Below are positions 1-10,124 of a stretch of DNA of 64,000 nucleotides, piece by piece. The stretch's first letter is position 1; every line of letters begins with the position of its first letter. Both the position numbers and the translations under genes were made by a program. Origin of the DNA: Lolium rigidum (Eukaryota > Streptophyta > Magnoliopsida > Poales > Poaceae); NCBI RefSeq assembly GCF_022539505.1, contig NC_061513.1, positions 181,566,017-181,630,016 on the forward strand. The letters run 5' to 3'. Below the pieces are notes generated by a model, which saw nothing but the letters and a program-made list of their open reading frames with translations, was not told where the DNA came from and searched no databases.

Positions 1-1091
1 TTCTTGGTCATGCTGGGTTTTATAGGAGGTTTATTAAAGATTTCTCCAAGATTTCAAAGCCTCTTACTAATCTTCTTCAAAAAGATGTACCTTTTGTTTT
101 TTATGATGATTGTAAGGAAGCTTTTGAAACTCTAAAGAAAGCCTTAACAACTGCCCCTATAGTTGAACCTCCTGATTGGAACTTACCATTTGAAATTATG
201 TGTGATGCTAGTGATTTTGCTGTAGGCGCTGTTCTTGGACAGCGAGTAGATAAAAAACTGAATGTTATTCATTATGCTAGTAAAACTCTTGATGCTGCTC
301 AAAGAAATTATGCTACTACTGAAAAAGAATTGTTAGCTGTAGTCTTTGCTTGTGATAAGTTTAGATCTTATATTGTTGATTCAAATTACGATTCATACTG
401 ATCATGCTGCAATTAGATACCTTATGACAAAGAAAGATGCTAAGCCGAGGCTTATTAGATGGGTACTTCTTTTGCAAGAATTTGATTTACATATTGTAGA
501 TAGGAAAGGTGCTGATAATCCTGTCGCTGATAATTTGTCTAGATTGGAAAATATTGCTTATGATCCTGTTCCTGTTAATGATAGTTTTCCAAATGAGCAA
601 TTGGCTGTAATAAAGGTGAGCTCGCGAGACAGTCCTTGGTATGCTGATTATGCTAACTTTATTGTTTCCAAGTACTTGCCTCCAACCTTTTCAGCTCAGC
701 AAAGGAGGAAATTCTTTTATGACTTGAGGCATTATTTTTGGGATGACCCACACTTATAAAAAGAAGGAGTGGATGGTATTCTGCGAAGATGTGTTCCCGA
801 ATATGAACAACAAGAGATATTGAGTAAATGTCATGGTAGTGCTTATGGAGGACATCACGCCGGAGATAGAACCGCACAAAAGGTTCTACAATCGGGTTTT
901 TATTGGCCAACTCTCTTCAAAGATGCAAGGAAGTTTATTTTATCTTGTGATGAATGTCAAAGGGTTGGTAATATCTCCAGACGCAATGAAATGCCTATGA
1001 ATTATACTCTTGTTATTGAACCATTCGATTGTTGGGGATTTGACTTCATGGGACCTTTTCCCTCTTCAGAAGGTAACACTCATATACTTGT
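1..1091 (+). pseudogene. Ty3/gypsy (Athila-like) RT end, RNase H and integrase fragment
   Basis: Internal piece of a retrotransposon polyprotein, open at the window edge. It begins in the RT connection region (FYRRFIKDFS near base 20) and runs into RNase H (CDASDFAVGAVLGQ near 200, TEKELLAVV near 320, [10 protein letters not shown] near 400). The integrase follows, with its HHCC zinc site (YGGHHAGDRT near 845, CDECQ near 950) and the start of the catalytic core (WGFDFMGPF near 1035). The reading frame changes near 380-400 and again near 757-765, so it cannot make one product. It stops abruptly at 1091, where an LTR end of another element begins. The clade is judged from the style of the integrase and RNase H and is approximate. 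Confidence 0.88.
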
Positions 1092-1136
1092 TGATGAGGT
1101 CTAAGACCCCGTGTGTGGCCCGATCTCGCGGATTGA
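1092..1136 (-). repeat. Terminus of a family-A LTR, minus orientation
   Basis: The sequence from 1092 (TGATGAGGTCTAAGACCCC) matches the LTR end at 47395 almost base for base. It is the reverse complement of the CCTCATCA end of the plus-strand LTR at 10124. The element therefore entered the integrase of the upstream gypsy fragment in minus orientation. The five bases before it (cttgt, 1087-1091) would be one half of a target duplication, but the other end lies beyond the N run. Confidence 0.8.
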
Positions 1137-1236
1137 NNNNNNNNNNNNNNNNNNNNNNNNNNNNNNNNNNNNNNNNNNNNNNNNNNNNNNNNNNNNNNNN
1201 NNNNNNNNNNNNNNNNNNNNNNNNNNNNNNNNNNNN
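1137..1236. other. Assembly gap, 100 N
   Basis: Exactly 100 N, the usual placeholder for a gap of unknown size. It sits just inside an LTR terminus, where repeats commonly break assemblies. Confidence 0.98.
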
Positions 1237-1620
1237 TAGAAAGAATTTTGGTTCATAGAGGATGACAAGCGGGACCCATGATCCTGCATCGTAAACGGCT
1301 CGATCGGAGAGTGTTGAACGAGATGGCGCGATCGAGAAAAAAAAATGCTAGAGAGGCTGCCATCTGGGCCCTACATCCCTGGACGGTGCGGATTTGCGTT
1401 GACTCGGCCGGCGAACCCGAGAATTCGCGATGCACCACGTCCCGGGCCACCATACGCGACGTTTTGGCCGCTTTCGTCGGGCTAGGTGGCCTCAAAAACG
1501 AGAAAAAAAAGTTTTGACATGCACCACGGAGGGACCCAAAATCGTCGGCCATGGTACACCAGCAACCACGGCGCGACTTCAACTTCGTCGGCCATGGCAA
1601 CTTTTCTTGTAGTGCAAGAG
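1237..1620. other. Unassigned GC-rich repeat-like sequence
   Basis: CpG-rich sequence of the kind found in retrotransposon internal or LTR regions. No open frame resembles a known protein and no LTR boundary is visible. Its relation to the LTR-type sequence that follows is not proven. Confidence 0.4.
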
Positions 1621-3205
1621 GAGGAGGTATTCTACCAGGAGGAAGAGCCAGAAAACTTTGATCACCTCACCAATCAAGGCAAGCTAATATTCTTGCAAGC
1701 TAATATTCTTGCAAGCTAATATTCTTGCAAGCTAATATTCTTGCAAGCTAACACTCTTGCAAGGTTCCCTTGTGCAAAGCTCTACAAGAGCAAGGCACCA
1801 TTATTTTTACTTTATGTTTAATGCTCCTATCCCAAGTTTTTACTTTACAAGCTTTTCTAAATTTTGTTTATCAAAAGTTTACTTTTTGATTCATGATTCA
1901 CTTGGTTTAGATATAGAGTAGAACAAGAGCATCAAAGTTAGCCTAGAGCAAGAAAAGCTAGTTAGCACCCCTCATGACTAGTTGCTATTGCTAAATAAAT
2001 AAAATTGATTACTCTAGATGGGATCATGTGAAATGAAATGACTTTGAAAACCTTGGAATGATGATTCATTCTATTGAAAGATTTTGAAGGTGAATATGAC
2101 TTGTGAATGACTTGGTGAATTTTACAAAACCGATGGTTGGGTTCGGATGCGATACCATTCCAATTTGAAAGTACCCCCACAATACCCAATATGGGTAAGG
2201 GCTTAACTAGAAATTTATGTGCTTTAGTATGGGTTCCCTCTAAACAAGCGTCATCGGGGTTAGGCCGAAGGCTGCCTCTACAACAAACCAAAACGATGCG
2301 ATATGATGTGGAATGAGGTGAATGTCCGGCCCAAGCCCCGTGCGGTTCCCGGTTGATCTGCGGTTTTCACCGGGAGGCCAAGCTCATGGGGAGAGGTGCC
2401 TATACTAGAGTATGTAAGTGAAAGGTTATGGTTGGTAGTCCGCATACGGAGTATGGTAAATCAGGGCCAGCTTAACCCCGACGGATTATTGCAAATATTG
2501 TGGCACAAGTGTACGACCTCTGCAGAGTGTAGAACTATTCGAATAGCCGCGTCCACGGTTATGGACGGTTGGAAAGGCCATACTCGTTCCGTCATCGGAC
2601 CATTTTCAAAAATGTGACATATGACTTGGGACTTGAATTTGAAAGGTGAATGGTGACTTTAAATTGAATCACAACGAGTTGTGGGAATGACACTAATGTT
2701 CCCACTTGAGTTAGTTTAGCAAATGAAGAGTCTTTTCTAAATGTTTATGAAATAAACTTGGCTTTATGCAAATAAACCTAGAGCTTAGTATCCCCTTACT
2801 AGAATTAATAGTGCTTACACTAGTATTAGTTTGCGAGTACTTTAAAAGTACTCATGGCTTTGTCCCCGGCTATTCAAATGGCCGGACTATGAAGGTGAAC
2901 AAGAAGTACGAGGAAGATGGACAGCAGGACGTCTACGACAACTAGGACCGCTCCCGACGTCAAGCGTTGGCCCGTGGATTAGATAGCCACTACTACTTCG
3001 CTTCCGCTATTTGTGATGTTCGTTGATCGATAGATCAACTACTATTGTAATTTTGGATCATGTGATCTACCTTTGTAAGACGATTATGTGTTGTAATAAA
3101 TGATGACTCTATGATATTCAACTATTATGTCTCGCAACAACAATATTCCTGGGATTGCGATGTATGGCATAATAGGCATCTGGACTTAAAAATCCGGGTG
3201 TTGAC
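1621..3205 (+). mobile_element. 3' part and LTR end of a gypsy-type LTR retrotransposon
   Basis: AT-moderate non-coding sequence that ends in a typical grass gypsy LTR terminus (CCGGGTGTTGACA, ending at 3205). It includes a segment near 2510-2610 of the kind seen just upstream of, or within, the 3' LTRs of large grass gypsy elements. The LTR start and polypurine tract could not be placed. The terminus lies directly against the coding sequence of a DUF4283 gene on the opposite strand, which marks the insertion site. Confidence 0.6.
1681..1760 (+). repeat. Five 16-bp tandem repeats
   Basis: Four perfect copies of AAGCTAATATTCTTGC (1681, 1697, 1713, 1729) and a variant at 1745. With its flanking GC the unit is self-complementary at its ends (GCAAG...CTTGC), so each copy could form a short hairpin. 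Confidence 0.95.
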
Positions 3206-3485
3206 AATCCTCCACTGCTCTTCTTCTCCCCGACGGTTGTAGGAACGTGAACATAAACACATTTTCCCTCATTTGTTTGCAGAGAGTACCTTTGAGTGGG
3301 CACCAGACTTTGCCCAATGAAGCTGCAATCCCCTCCGCGTACGCCGGCTTCTCGGACAGCACTTTGCCCGGTGCACGCGCCTCACCAGATCCCGCCACCT
3401 TCTCCCCCGGGCGCCCGATGCGGAGCCCCTTCTTCTCCGCCTCTGACAGGCACAGGCCCTTCAGCAGGTCCTCCACCCTCTCCAT
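3206..3485 (-). pseudogene. DUF4283-type protein fragment cut by an LTR
   Basis: Minus-strand reading frame from an ATG at 3485. It begins MERVEDLLKGL and contains VWCPLKGTLCKQM and FTFLQPSGRRRAVED, the style of the DUF4283 domain of grass zinc-knuckle and LINE ORF1-like proteins. Only about 93 residues remain before the LTR end at 3205 replaces the rest of the domain. The GC-rich sequence upstream (3486 to about 3720) looks like its 5' flank. Whether it was a host gene or a LINE ORF1 cannot be told. Confidence 0.6.
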
Positions 3486-5768
3486 GCCGCCTCCTCCGCC
3501 GCGGGCGCCACGAGAGGCGCCGTCGATCTAGGATTTGGTGGTGTACGATCCCGTGCCATAGCACACAGGAAAGGCTGTGAGGTGGGGGTCGAGGGAGTGG
3601 GAGCCTGGGAGGTGCGGCGGCGCTCGCTGGTCAGGGGCGGAGCCGAGCTGCGGGCGCGCCAGAGCCGGAAAACCAGGCGTGAGGGGCGGGATGTGTTAGG
3701 GTGTCTCAGCCTAACCACGAGTCGCCTACACAGTCGTCAGGGACTAAACCAAACCGTCACCAACGGACGGACCTATAGATGGGCTTTGATCCATTGATTT
3801 CGTGTCCCTACGGTTGATCTACGTCCCCTCCAAATTTCGATGTCAAATTTCTTGTATTTCTCCGTGAATCGACGAATTTCTGTCCCAATTTTCGCTGCAG
3901 TTCATCGTGTTTGTCCAGTTCATGCTCGACTGGCACTGCCGGTGCCTCCTCAGCGGTACTGCCGCCAGTCATCGTCTTCCTGCTGCAGCTCGCCTCCAAC
4001 TCCCGCCCACGCCCACGCCTCGCACGCAAACCACCTGCCGCCAGCAGCTCCATCCGCCCTCGCATCCGGCCCCACCGCGTCGCCCGCCCGCCTGGCCCCA
4101 AGCTCCTCCCTAGCCCCGCGCTAATCACCTCCACGCTGCTGCCGCGCGACGCTCGCCTGGCCACCACGCGCGCAGCTCCACGCTCCAGGCCTCCGCCCGC
4201 CGCCACGATCCGCTCACCAGGCCGCACCGAGCCGCCCCATCCTGCTCCCAGCACGCGCTGCACGCCTGCACGCCCCACCTCTGCCACCAGCAGGCCACCC
4301 CAAGCCACCACCGCAGCCGAGCCGCCCCACGCTGCCGCCTCCACGCTGCCAATCACCAAGCTGCAGCGCGCCCAGGCCACCACCGCACGAGCTCTACCAC
4401 CGCGCCCCGCACAGGCCAGGCCAGGCCAGCCATCCATCGCAGCAAGCAGCCTGCCCAAGTCGCTGCATCCTCTGGCTCCCGTACGGCAGCAGCAACAACC
4501 TCCGCGCAGCTCGCTCACGAGAGAATTTTTTCGCGCAGAAAATCACCCCGGCACTGCCGTGAGACACGGACCGGCACCGCCGCCCAGCGCAGTCCGGCAC
4601 TGCCGGCCTTGTGCACGTGCTGTTCCAGTTTCGCCCAATTCTGACTCAAATTTTTTCTCCAAATTTTGACAACTTTTCGGAGCCCATTTGACCCCAAACT
4701 CTAATTTTGATACCTTTTCCGAAAATTTTCAACTCCAAAATTTTAACAACTTCGATCGCTCTCGTCGTGATCTAAATATTCGGGCATTGACTTATTTTGC
4801 CCGATTTCCGTTTTGGAGTGCAAGGATTGTCTATCGAGCATCCACGTCTACATCAACACCGCGGCGACATCTTCGGCACCCCGGATTCCGGCGCAACTAC
4901 GACACCATCGTCGCCATCATCGCAAGTTGTGTGTTCCGACACCGCTAACATTTTCATCTAGGTATAACTTGTTCCCCACCTTGTAGCTCCTCTTCCTTTT
5001 GCGACTTACCCTCCCGAGTATTGCTTATCAAGTGTTGCGAGACATTGCACGTGGCCTCGATTGTGAGGTGTGTGTGTAGTGTGGAGTCAAGTTTCTAAGC
5101 AAATACTCGTGTGTGGCAAAATAGCAAAAGCGAGGCTAATGCTAACATAGTGCGAGAAAAAGCAAGCAAAAACACACACAAAAGAGTGCAAGTGGCACCA
5201 TACATACAAAAGAGTACAAATGCCACCATACATACAAAAGAGTGCAAGTGCCACCATAAAGAGCAAAAGAGTGCAAGTGCCACCATATACAAAAGAGTCA
5301 CAATCTTTTAGGCAAAAGAGAGAGAAGAGAAGATAGGCCGCGTGTGAATCTTGTTGTCTCTCCATTTGCAACCAAAGCTTTGTCTCTCCTTGTGTTAGTG
5401 TGACACCGAGCACCACCTTCCTTGTGGATCTTTTTGTTTTTCCGCTCATTCCTTCGTCGCACTAACCCCAATCATCTCGTGTGTGTGTGTGTGTTCCACA
5501 TCTTTCGCGTTTCCGTGATCACCATTTGGACATTTGATTTTTGGAGCTTACCCACTTTTAACAACAAACTTGATTTCGGATTTTAGCTTTCCACCATCCT
5601 CACCTACCACCATATTTGCTAGCCTTTGCGTGTGTTTTTGTGTGTGTACCCGACACAAATTGAATTATCTCTTGGTTTAGTTAGTTGACTCAATTCTATC
5701 ACTTCAAGGTGAGACTTGACGGTAGTTTCTTCCACTAACACCCACTATATAGCTTTTATCGTACTAAC
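3486..5768. other. GC-rich flank and probable untranslated leader of family A
   Basis: 3486 to about 3720 is the GC-rich 5' side of the DUF4283 fragment. From about 3840 to 4640 the sequence is Pro/Ala-coding in several frames and contains CCGGCACTGCCGG-like motifs that recur in the family-A LTR at 9580-9640. From about 4640 to 5768 it becomes AT-rich with GT runs and a short tandem array, and it ends at the gag start codon. It is most simply the long leader of the family-A element, but no 5' LTR or primer site was found, so the left boundary is open. Confidence 0.4.
5179..5302 (+). repeat. About four copies of a ~35-bp tandem repeat
   Basis: Repeats of a unit with the core CAAAAGAGTGCAAGTGCCAC and a variable CATACATA spacer, in the leader just upstream of the family-A gag. 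Confidence 0.85.
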
Positions 5769-7046
5769 ATGGATAGTGAAGAAGAGGATATGGAGGACTA
5801 CATGGACTACTTCGAGGAGGATACCTCCGCAAGCACCGCGGATGTGGAAGAGCATGTGGAGCTCGACACCAACTATGCTCCGCAAGCACCGCAGATGTGG
5901 AAGAGCATGTGGAGCTCGACACCAACTATGGCTCCACAAGCATCGCGGACATGACCGACATCGAGGAGCTCTACGTACATCGACAATGGCTCAACAAGCA
6001 TGGACGACATGGTGGAGCACCACCACGAGGACGATATCGACACCATGGTGGAAACACACCTCGACTCCACCTTGAACAACACCGGTGCTCCCAAGTACCC
6101 CCGCTTGGCCAATGGAGCTACATATGAAGATAGAGGATCTTCAAGTTGGCACCACCACGAGCGTGCTTATGCACATGATCATCTACATCGACCTCGTCAT
6201 ATGGATCATCAAGAGCGTCCCCAACACGATCGTCATCGACACTCCTCTCCGAGCTCAACAAGGCGCCACCAACAACTTGCCAAGGCACGTGAGCCATCTC
6301 CTAGGCATGCCGAGGATCGTCATCGACACACACCATCTCAAGATAGTCGTCGACCACTACCACCTCATGGACTCCATCGACATACGTCCCCACATGAGCT
6401 TCGATGACACAAGCCACCTCATGATCGCCATCGACCAACATCCTCCAAGGATCTTCGACGACACCCATCAAGACATGGTGATGAAGCACGAAGACGAGAG
6501 CCTCGACATGAAGGCGACAAACACCATCCTATGGTGTCTACCACTCCAAGGGTGGAGAGGGCACATCAAGAGGACCTTCCTAGTAAGGCAACTTCTACCT
6601 CTTGTGCCACCACCACAATGGCCCCTACCTCGTCATATGCCTATGGACTCCGATCCTACAAGTGTAAGCAACAAGGCCATCTTCCAAGGGAATGTCCCAA
6701 TCTCCTATGTGATGTGTGCAAGGCCAAGGGTCACATGTTGTGGCAATGCACAATGCCAAGCGCCGACATGCTCCACTTCGACGAGCTACAAGCCCAAGCC
6801 ACCAAGAAGCCTATGGCGCCCTCACTTCAAGATGAAGACCAACAAGGCCAACTCAAGGGTGAAGTTGATCCGAGTCTAGCTCTCAACGACACTATGGCGC
6901 TACCGCTTGAGAACGACTTGGGAGGCGATGGAGTTGAGAAGGGTGAGCATGGGATTCTCCCTTCGCCAATGGAGGCGCATGGAGATGAGAAAATCGAGCC
7001 TACTCCTATATGCTTGATTGATGAGTTGGTACCAATCCCATGTTAG
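5769..7046 (+). pseudogene. Family-A gag-like protein with two CCHC knuckles, frameshifted
   Basis: Starts MDSEEEDMEDYMDYFEED at 5769. It continues as a His/Arg/Asp-rich region, then ends with two CX2CX4HX4C zinc knuckles (YKCKQQGHLPREC and CDVCKAKGHMLWQC, about 6656-6760) and an acidic tail ending near 7046. The knuckles suggest nucleic-acid binding by a retrotransposon capsid protein. The frame is lost early by an out-of-frame 53-bp tandem duplication (5826-5932), and at least one further shift lies between about 6100 and 6540. The minus-strand copy has the same zinc-knuckle region. Confidence 0.72.
5826..5932 (+). repeat. 53-bp out-of-frame tandem duplication in gag
   Basis: The segment beginning TCCGCAAGCACCGC at 5826 is repeated at 5879 with one substitution and a 1-bp length change. 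Because 53 is not a multiple of three, it breaks the gag frame of this copy. Confidence 0.88.
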
Positions 7047-7455
7047 CATGCGAGCCACGAAGCCCACTTGAGTGCTACCGATAGTGAGTTGTGCGACTTC
7101 CACCTCATATGTGAGATTGAGTGCTTTCAATTGGAGGAGATGAGTGAGACACCGAGTGAGTTGCGAGAGGTAGTTGATAGGTCCATGGAGGCCATCGCAT
7201 TTGCTAACACCTTAACCTCTCCCTCCTTTGTGTTTCCTCATGATGCACTAGGTTCCATGGATGTTGAAGCGCCGATGATGGACAAGAAGATGTACATGGT
7301 GCAAGAAGATCACATCACACCATGCTTCGATGACGATGACAATGTCAACCATGTGGAGCATACAACTACCACAATACCTACATCAAATGAGTCGGACTAC
7401 CAAGGTAAAACCAAAGGTATTGATGAGACCATGATCCCACTAGTGGACATGGAAC

Positions 7456-7820
7456 ATGATGAATTGTTTCCTCTTGCTTGCGATATGAGGACTACTTTCT
7501 CTTTGACATGTGTTGTTGACAATGATGACATTAGCTTCCGCATGCTTTGCCCAAAATGTTTGCACTATTCCATGATCCTTGCATCAAATATTATGAACAA
7601 TTGCTCTCTTATGCTTGGTATGCAAGAATGCTTATTTGATTTTTCATGAGAAGACTATCATGACGCATGATGAATTGTTTCCTCTTGATTTCAATATGAG
7701 AACAACTTGCTCTTTCACATGTGTTGTTGACAATGATGACATTAGCTTTCGCATGTTTTGCCCTAAATGTTTGCAATACTCCATAATCCTTGCATCCAAG
7801 ATTGTCACAAATTGCTCATT
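7456..7820 (+). repeat. Tandem segmental duplication, ~213-bp period
   Basis: About 150 bp starting CATGATGAATTGTTTCCTCT at 7456 recurs, diverged, from 7669. Both carry the code for CVVDNDDISFRM and a cysteine-containing segment. The duplication accounts for one frame change of this copy relative to the minus-strand copy, which has a single unit. Confidence 0.85.
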
Positions 7821-9131
7821 TCATTGTCCACAAGATGGCCCCTATAGCCTTCTCAATTTTTGATGACTCCAAGTTACCACATACCACAAATGCACCATCA
7901 TGCCATATGCATACCCGCCATGCATTTCATAAAACCTTGATTGACACTAATGGTGATGTGCACAAGACATGACACATCATGATGGATGATGTGTTCATCT
8001 ACCATGCACACACACTTTTTGTTTGGCCTATTGTGTGTATAGGTACAAGAACGACAATCTCAACCTCCACGGAGCATGAGCTAACGAAACGAGCGCTAGA
8101 GAGCTATCTCAACAAGGATTTCAACAAGAAGACCGCTCACCGCACCAAACCCAATGGCAAGGACGAGAGGCATCATCCAACTCATGACATTCATGCCAAC
8201 AGGTATGTTCATAAAAGCCTTCGCCCACGTGTGTTTCCGACAATTCTTGTCATACTTGCGCTTTGTTCCAATGCTTCGTCACCACTTTTGCGTCTTATGC
8301 AACATATCTTCAAACATCTTGTTGGCACAATGGTTGTTGTATCTCTTGATGATATCATCATACACTCCAAGAATCTCAAGGACCATGTTATACATGTGAG
8401 AGACACCTTATGCATCTTGTGCCACTCTTCCCACAAAAAGTTGCTCTCCTTTGAATTTACCGTTTCATATATGGCAATTGAAATGGATTCTTCGAAACTT
8501 GAGGATACTCATACCCGACTCACGCCAACCATAATTGCCCAAGCTAGAAGTTTCCATAGCTTTGCCATTGTCCATAGCAATTTTGACCAAAATTTTGCCA
8601 CAATTACTTGCCTCTTGAATGTTCCATTTGGTTGGAACAATGCTACACACCACGTTTTTGACGATTTGCAAAGGAAACCTTTCCATGCACAAACTTTCGC
8701 TATACCAACTTTTGAATACATAGACACTCTTTTTGTCCCCATTTTTGCCAAATGTCCCTTTGAGAAAGGACTTGATGCTTCATATTTGCATGAGAGCTTA
8801 TTTTTCATCGATAACAAAATTTTCAAACCCAAGTTTTCCATTCGAGATTTGCTTTTACCCGAATTCCCCTTTGGATGGGACTTTCTCTCTCCAACACTTC
8901 ATGGGAGACCCATCATTGACTTCAACAAGGACGCCCGCACCACGACGAACATCCATAAGGATACAAGGGCAACAATACACGAACAAGTTCTTCGCCAAGC
9001 TACAAGGATCAACACCTACATCATCGACAACAAAAATTCCAAGTACTTGGTGAGCATGACATTCACCATCTCGGTTCTCTCACCACATCATGGAGATGAG
9101 GAGGAACAAGAGTCGAGGACGACTCTTCCCC

Positions 9132-9145
9132 AAGGGTGGGGGAGA
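9132..9145 (+). promoter_or_regulatory. Polypurine tract of family A
   Basis: AAGGGTGGGGGAGA lies directly before the LTR start TGATGCAG. The minus-strand copy has an equivalent G-rich tract at 48413-48432. This is the expected plus-strand priming site for reverse transcription. Confidence 0.8.
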
Positions 9146-10124
9146 TGATGCAGCCCCGCTCACGGACAACACTACATCATGGCCAACTTATCCCCCAAGT
9201 GAGCCAAGGACTCGAGCCCAAGTGCAAGCCATACATGATAAGGTGAATTCACTCCTTTCTACACTTGAAATCGACATAACCTTGGACGGATTGCTACCTC
9301 ATACCTATGTCTATATGTCATTAGGTACCAATCTCGTCAAGGACCCGAAGGGAGCGTCAATGACTCGAGCCCAAGTGCAATCTATACATGATAAGGTGAA
9401 TTCACTCCTTTCTACACTTGAACTCGACATAACCTTGGACGGATTGCTACTTCATACCTATGTCTATATGTCATTAGATACTAATCTCGTCAAGGACCCG
9501 AAGGGAGCGTCAAGGAGCCGAGGAGGGGGACCCGAAGGGAGCGTCAAGGAGCCGAGGAGGGGGAAGCCAATCTTCTCTGGCACTGCCGGCCCAACCGGCA
9601 CTGCCGCCCCGAGCACGCCGGCACTGCCGGCCCCACCAAAGTCAACTGCATCTCAACCGTCTATTTATCATCTATGGACATAAATACTTTATTGTAATGC
9701 CCCTTATACCCCTGGACGGATCTGGGCCTATATGTGTCTCATCCCCCACCTCCATTAGGGTTTAGACAAGATTTGGCTTAGACTCATGAGCTTTGTCTCC
9801 CTAGAACTATGTTCTTTTTATCAAGGCACTCTTGATGGATCTCTATTCTTCATGGATGATTCAAGGCTTCTACCCCTTTCATCCAAGTTCTAGTTGGATC
9901 TCCATCACCAATCTCTCACTTCTTAGATTCTACCCAAGGGTCTCTCTAAGAAGTGGTTCTATTGGCTTGGTCTAACCTACCAAGGGAGTAAATTTGGTTT
10001 GTGTTGGGTTGTGTGTGTTTTGATTTGAGTTTTGTGTGTGTTCTTCCCCTTTCTCATCTCTCCCATCCACTCACTTGGTCGAATTCGTGAGATCTGGTCA
10101 CATACTAACCCTTAGGCCTCATCA
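9146..10124 (+). repeat. Family-A 3' LTR (979 bp)
   Basis: Begins TGATGCAG and ends CCTCATCA, giving 5-bp terminal inverted repeats TGATG/CATCA. The part near 9760-9810 matches the inverse of 47700-47780 in the other copy. Inside are a 152-bp tandem duplication, a 35-bp duplication at about 9495-9565, and a CCGGCACTGCCGG-motif island near 9580-9640. The promoter position that is TATATAAG in the minus copy reads CCTATATGTG here (near 9730), so promoter activity may be weakened. Confidence 0.85.
9207..9512 (+). repeat. 152-bp tandem duplication inside the LTR
   Basis: The block starting at GACTCGAGCCCAAGTGCAA (near 9208) and ending with GACCCGAAGGGAGCGTCAA is repeated from about 9361 with only a few substitutions. 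Confidence 0.9.

Larger units (their letters stand above)
7068..9148 (+). pseudogene. Family-A pol-derived frame with decayed reverse transcriptase
   Basis: Three open pieces (7068-7649, 7615-7863, 7979-9148) correspond to the uninterrupted 634-residue frame of the minus-strand copy. The last piece holds an eroded Ty3/gypsy RT: LMQHIFKHLVGTMVVVSLDD (about 8293-8352) stands where a functional enzyme has a Y/F-x-DD box, followed by IIIHSKNLKDHVIH and TPTIIAQARSFHSFA in the style of the RT palm and connection. RNase H and integrase residues are not recognisable. The frame runs on to 9148, just past the polypurine tract and into the LTR. Confidence 0.7.
5769..10124 (+). mobile_element. Family-A LTR retrotransposon, plus-strand copy
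   Basis: Recognisable order is gag with two zinc knuckles, a pol-derived frame, a polypurine tract (9132-9145) and a 3' LTR (9146-10124). The minus-strand copy at 47395-51699 has the same order and is more intact. No 5' LTR was found to the left. The bases after the LTR (ggtcg, 10125-10129) would be one half of a target duplication. Both copies lack intact RT, RNase H and integrase, so the family is probably mobilised by another element. Confidence 0.8.

Noticed and set aside
1681..1760. CRISPR-like array
   Set aside because: Units are 16 bp, directly adjacent with no spacers, in a plant LTR; a simple tandem repeat.
3911..4669. Open frame of about 250 codons, Pro/Ser/Ala-rich
   Set aside because: No recognisable domain; several overlapping frames are open on both strands, as expected in GC-rich non-coding sequence.
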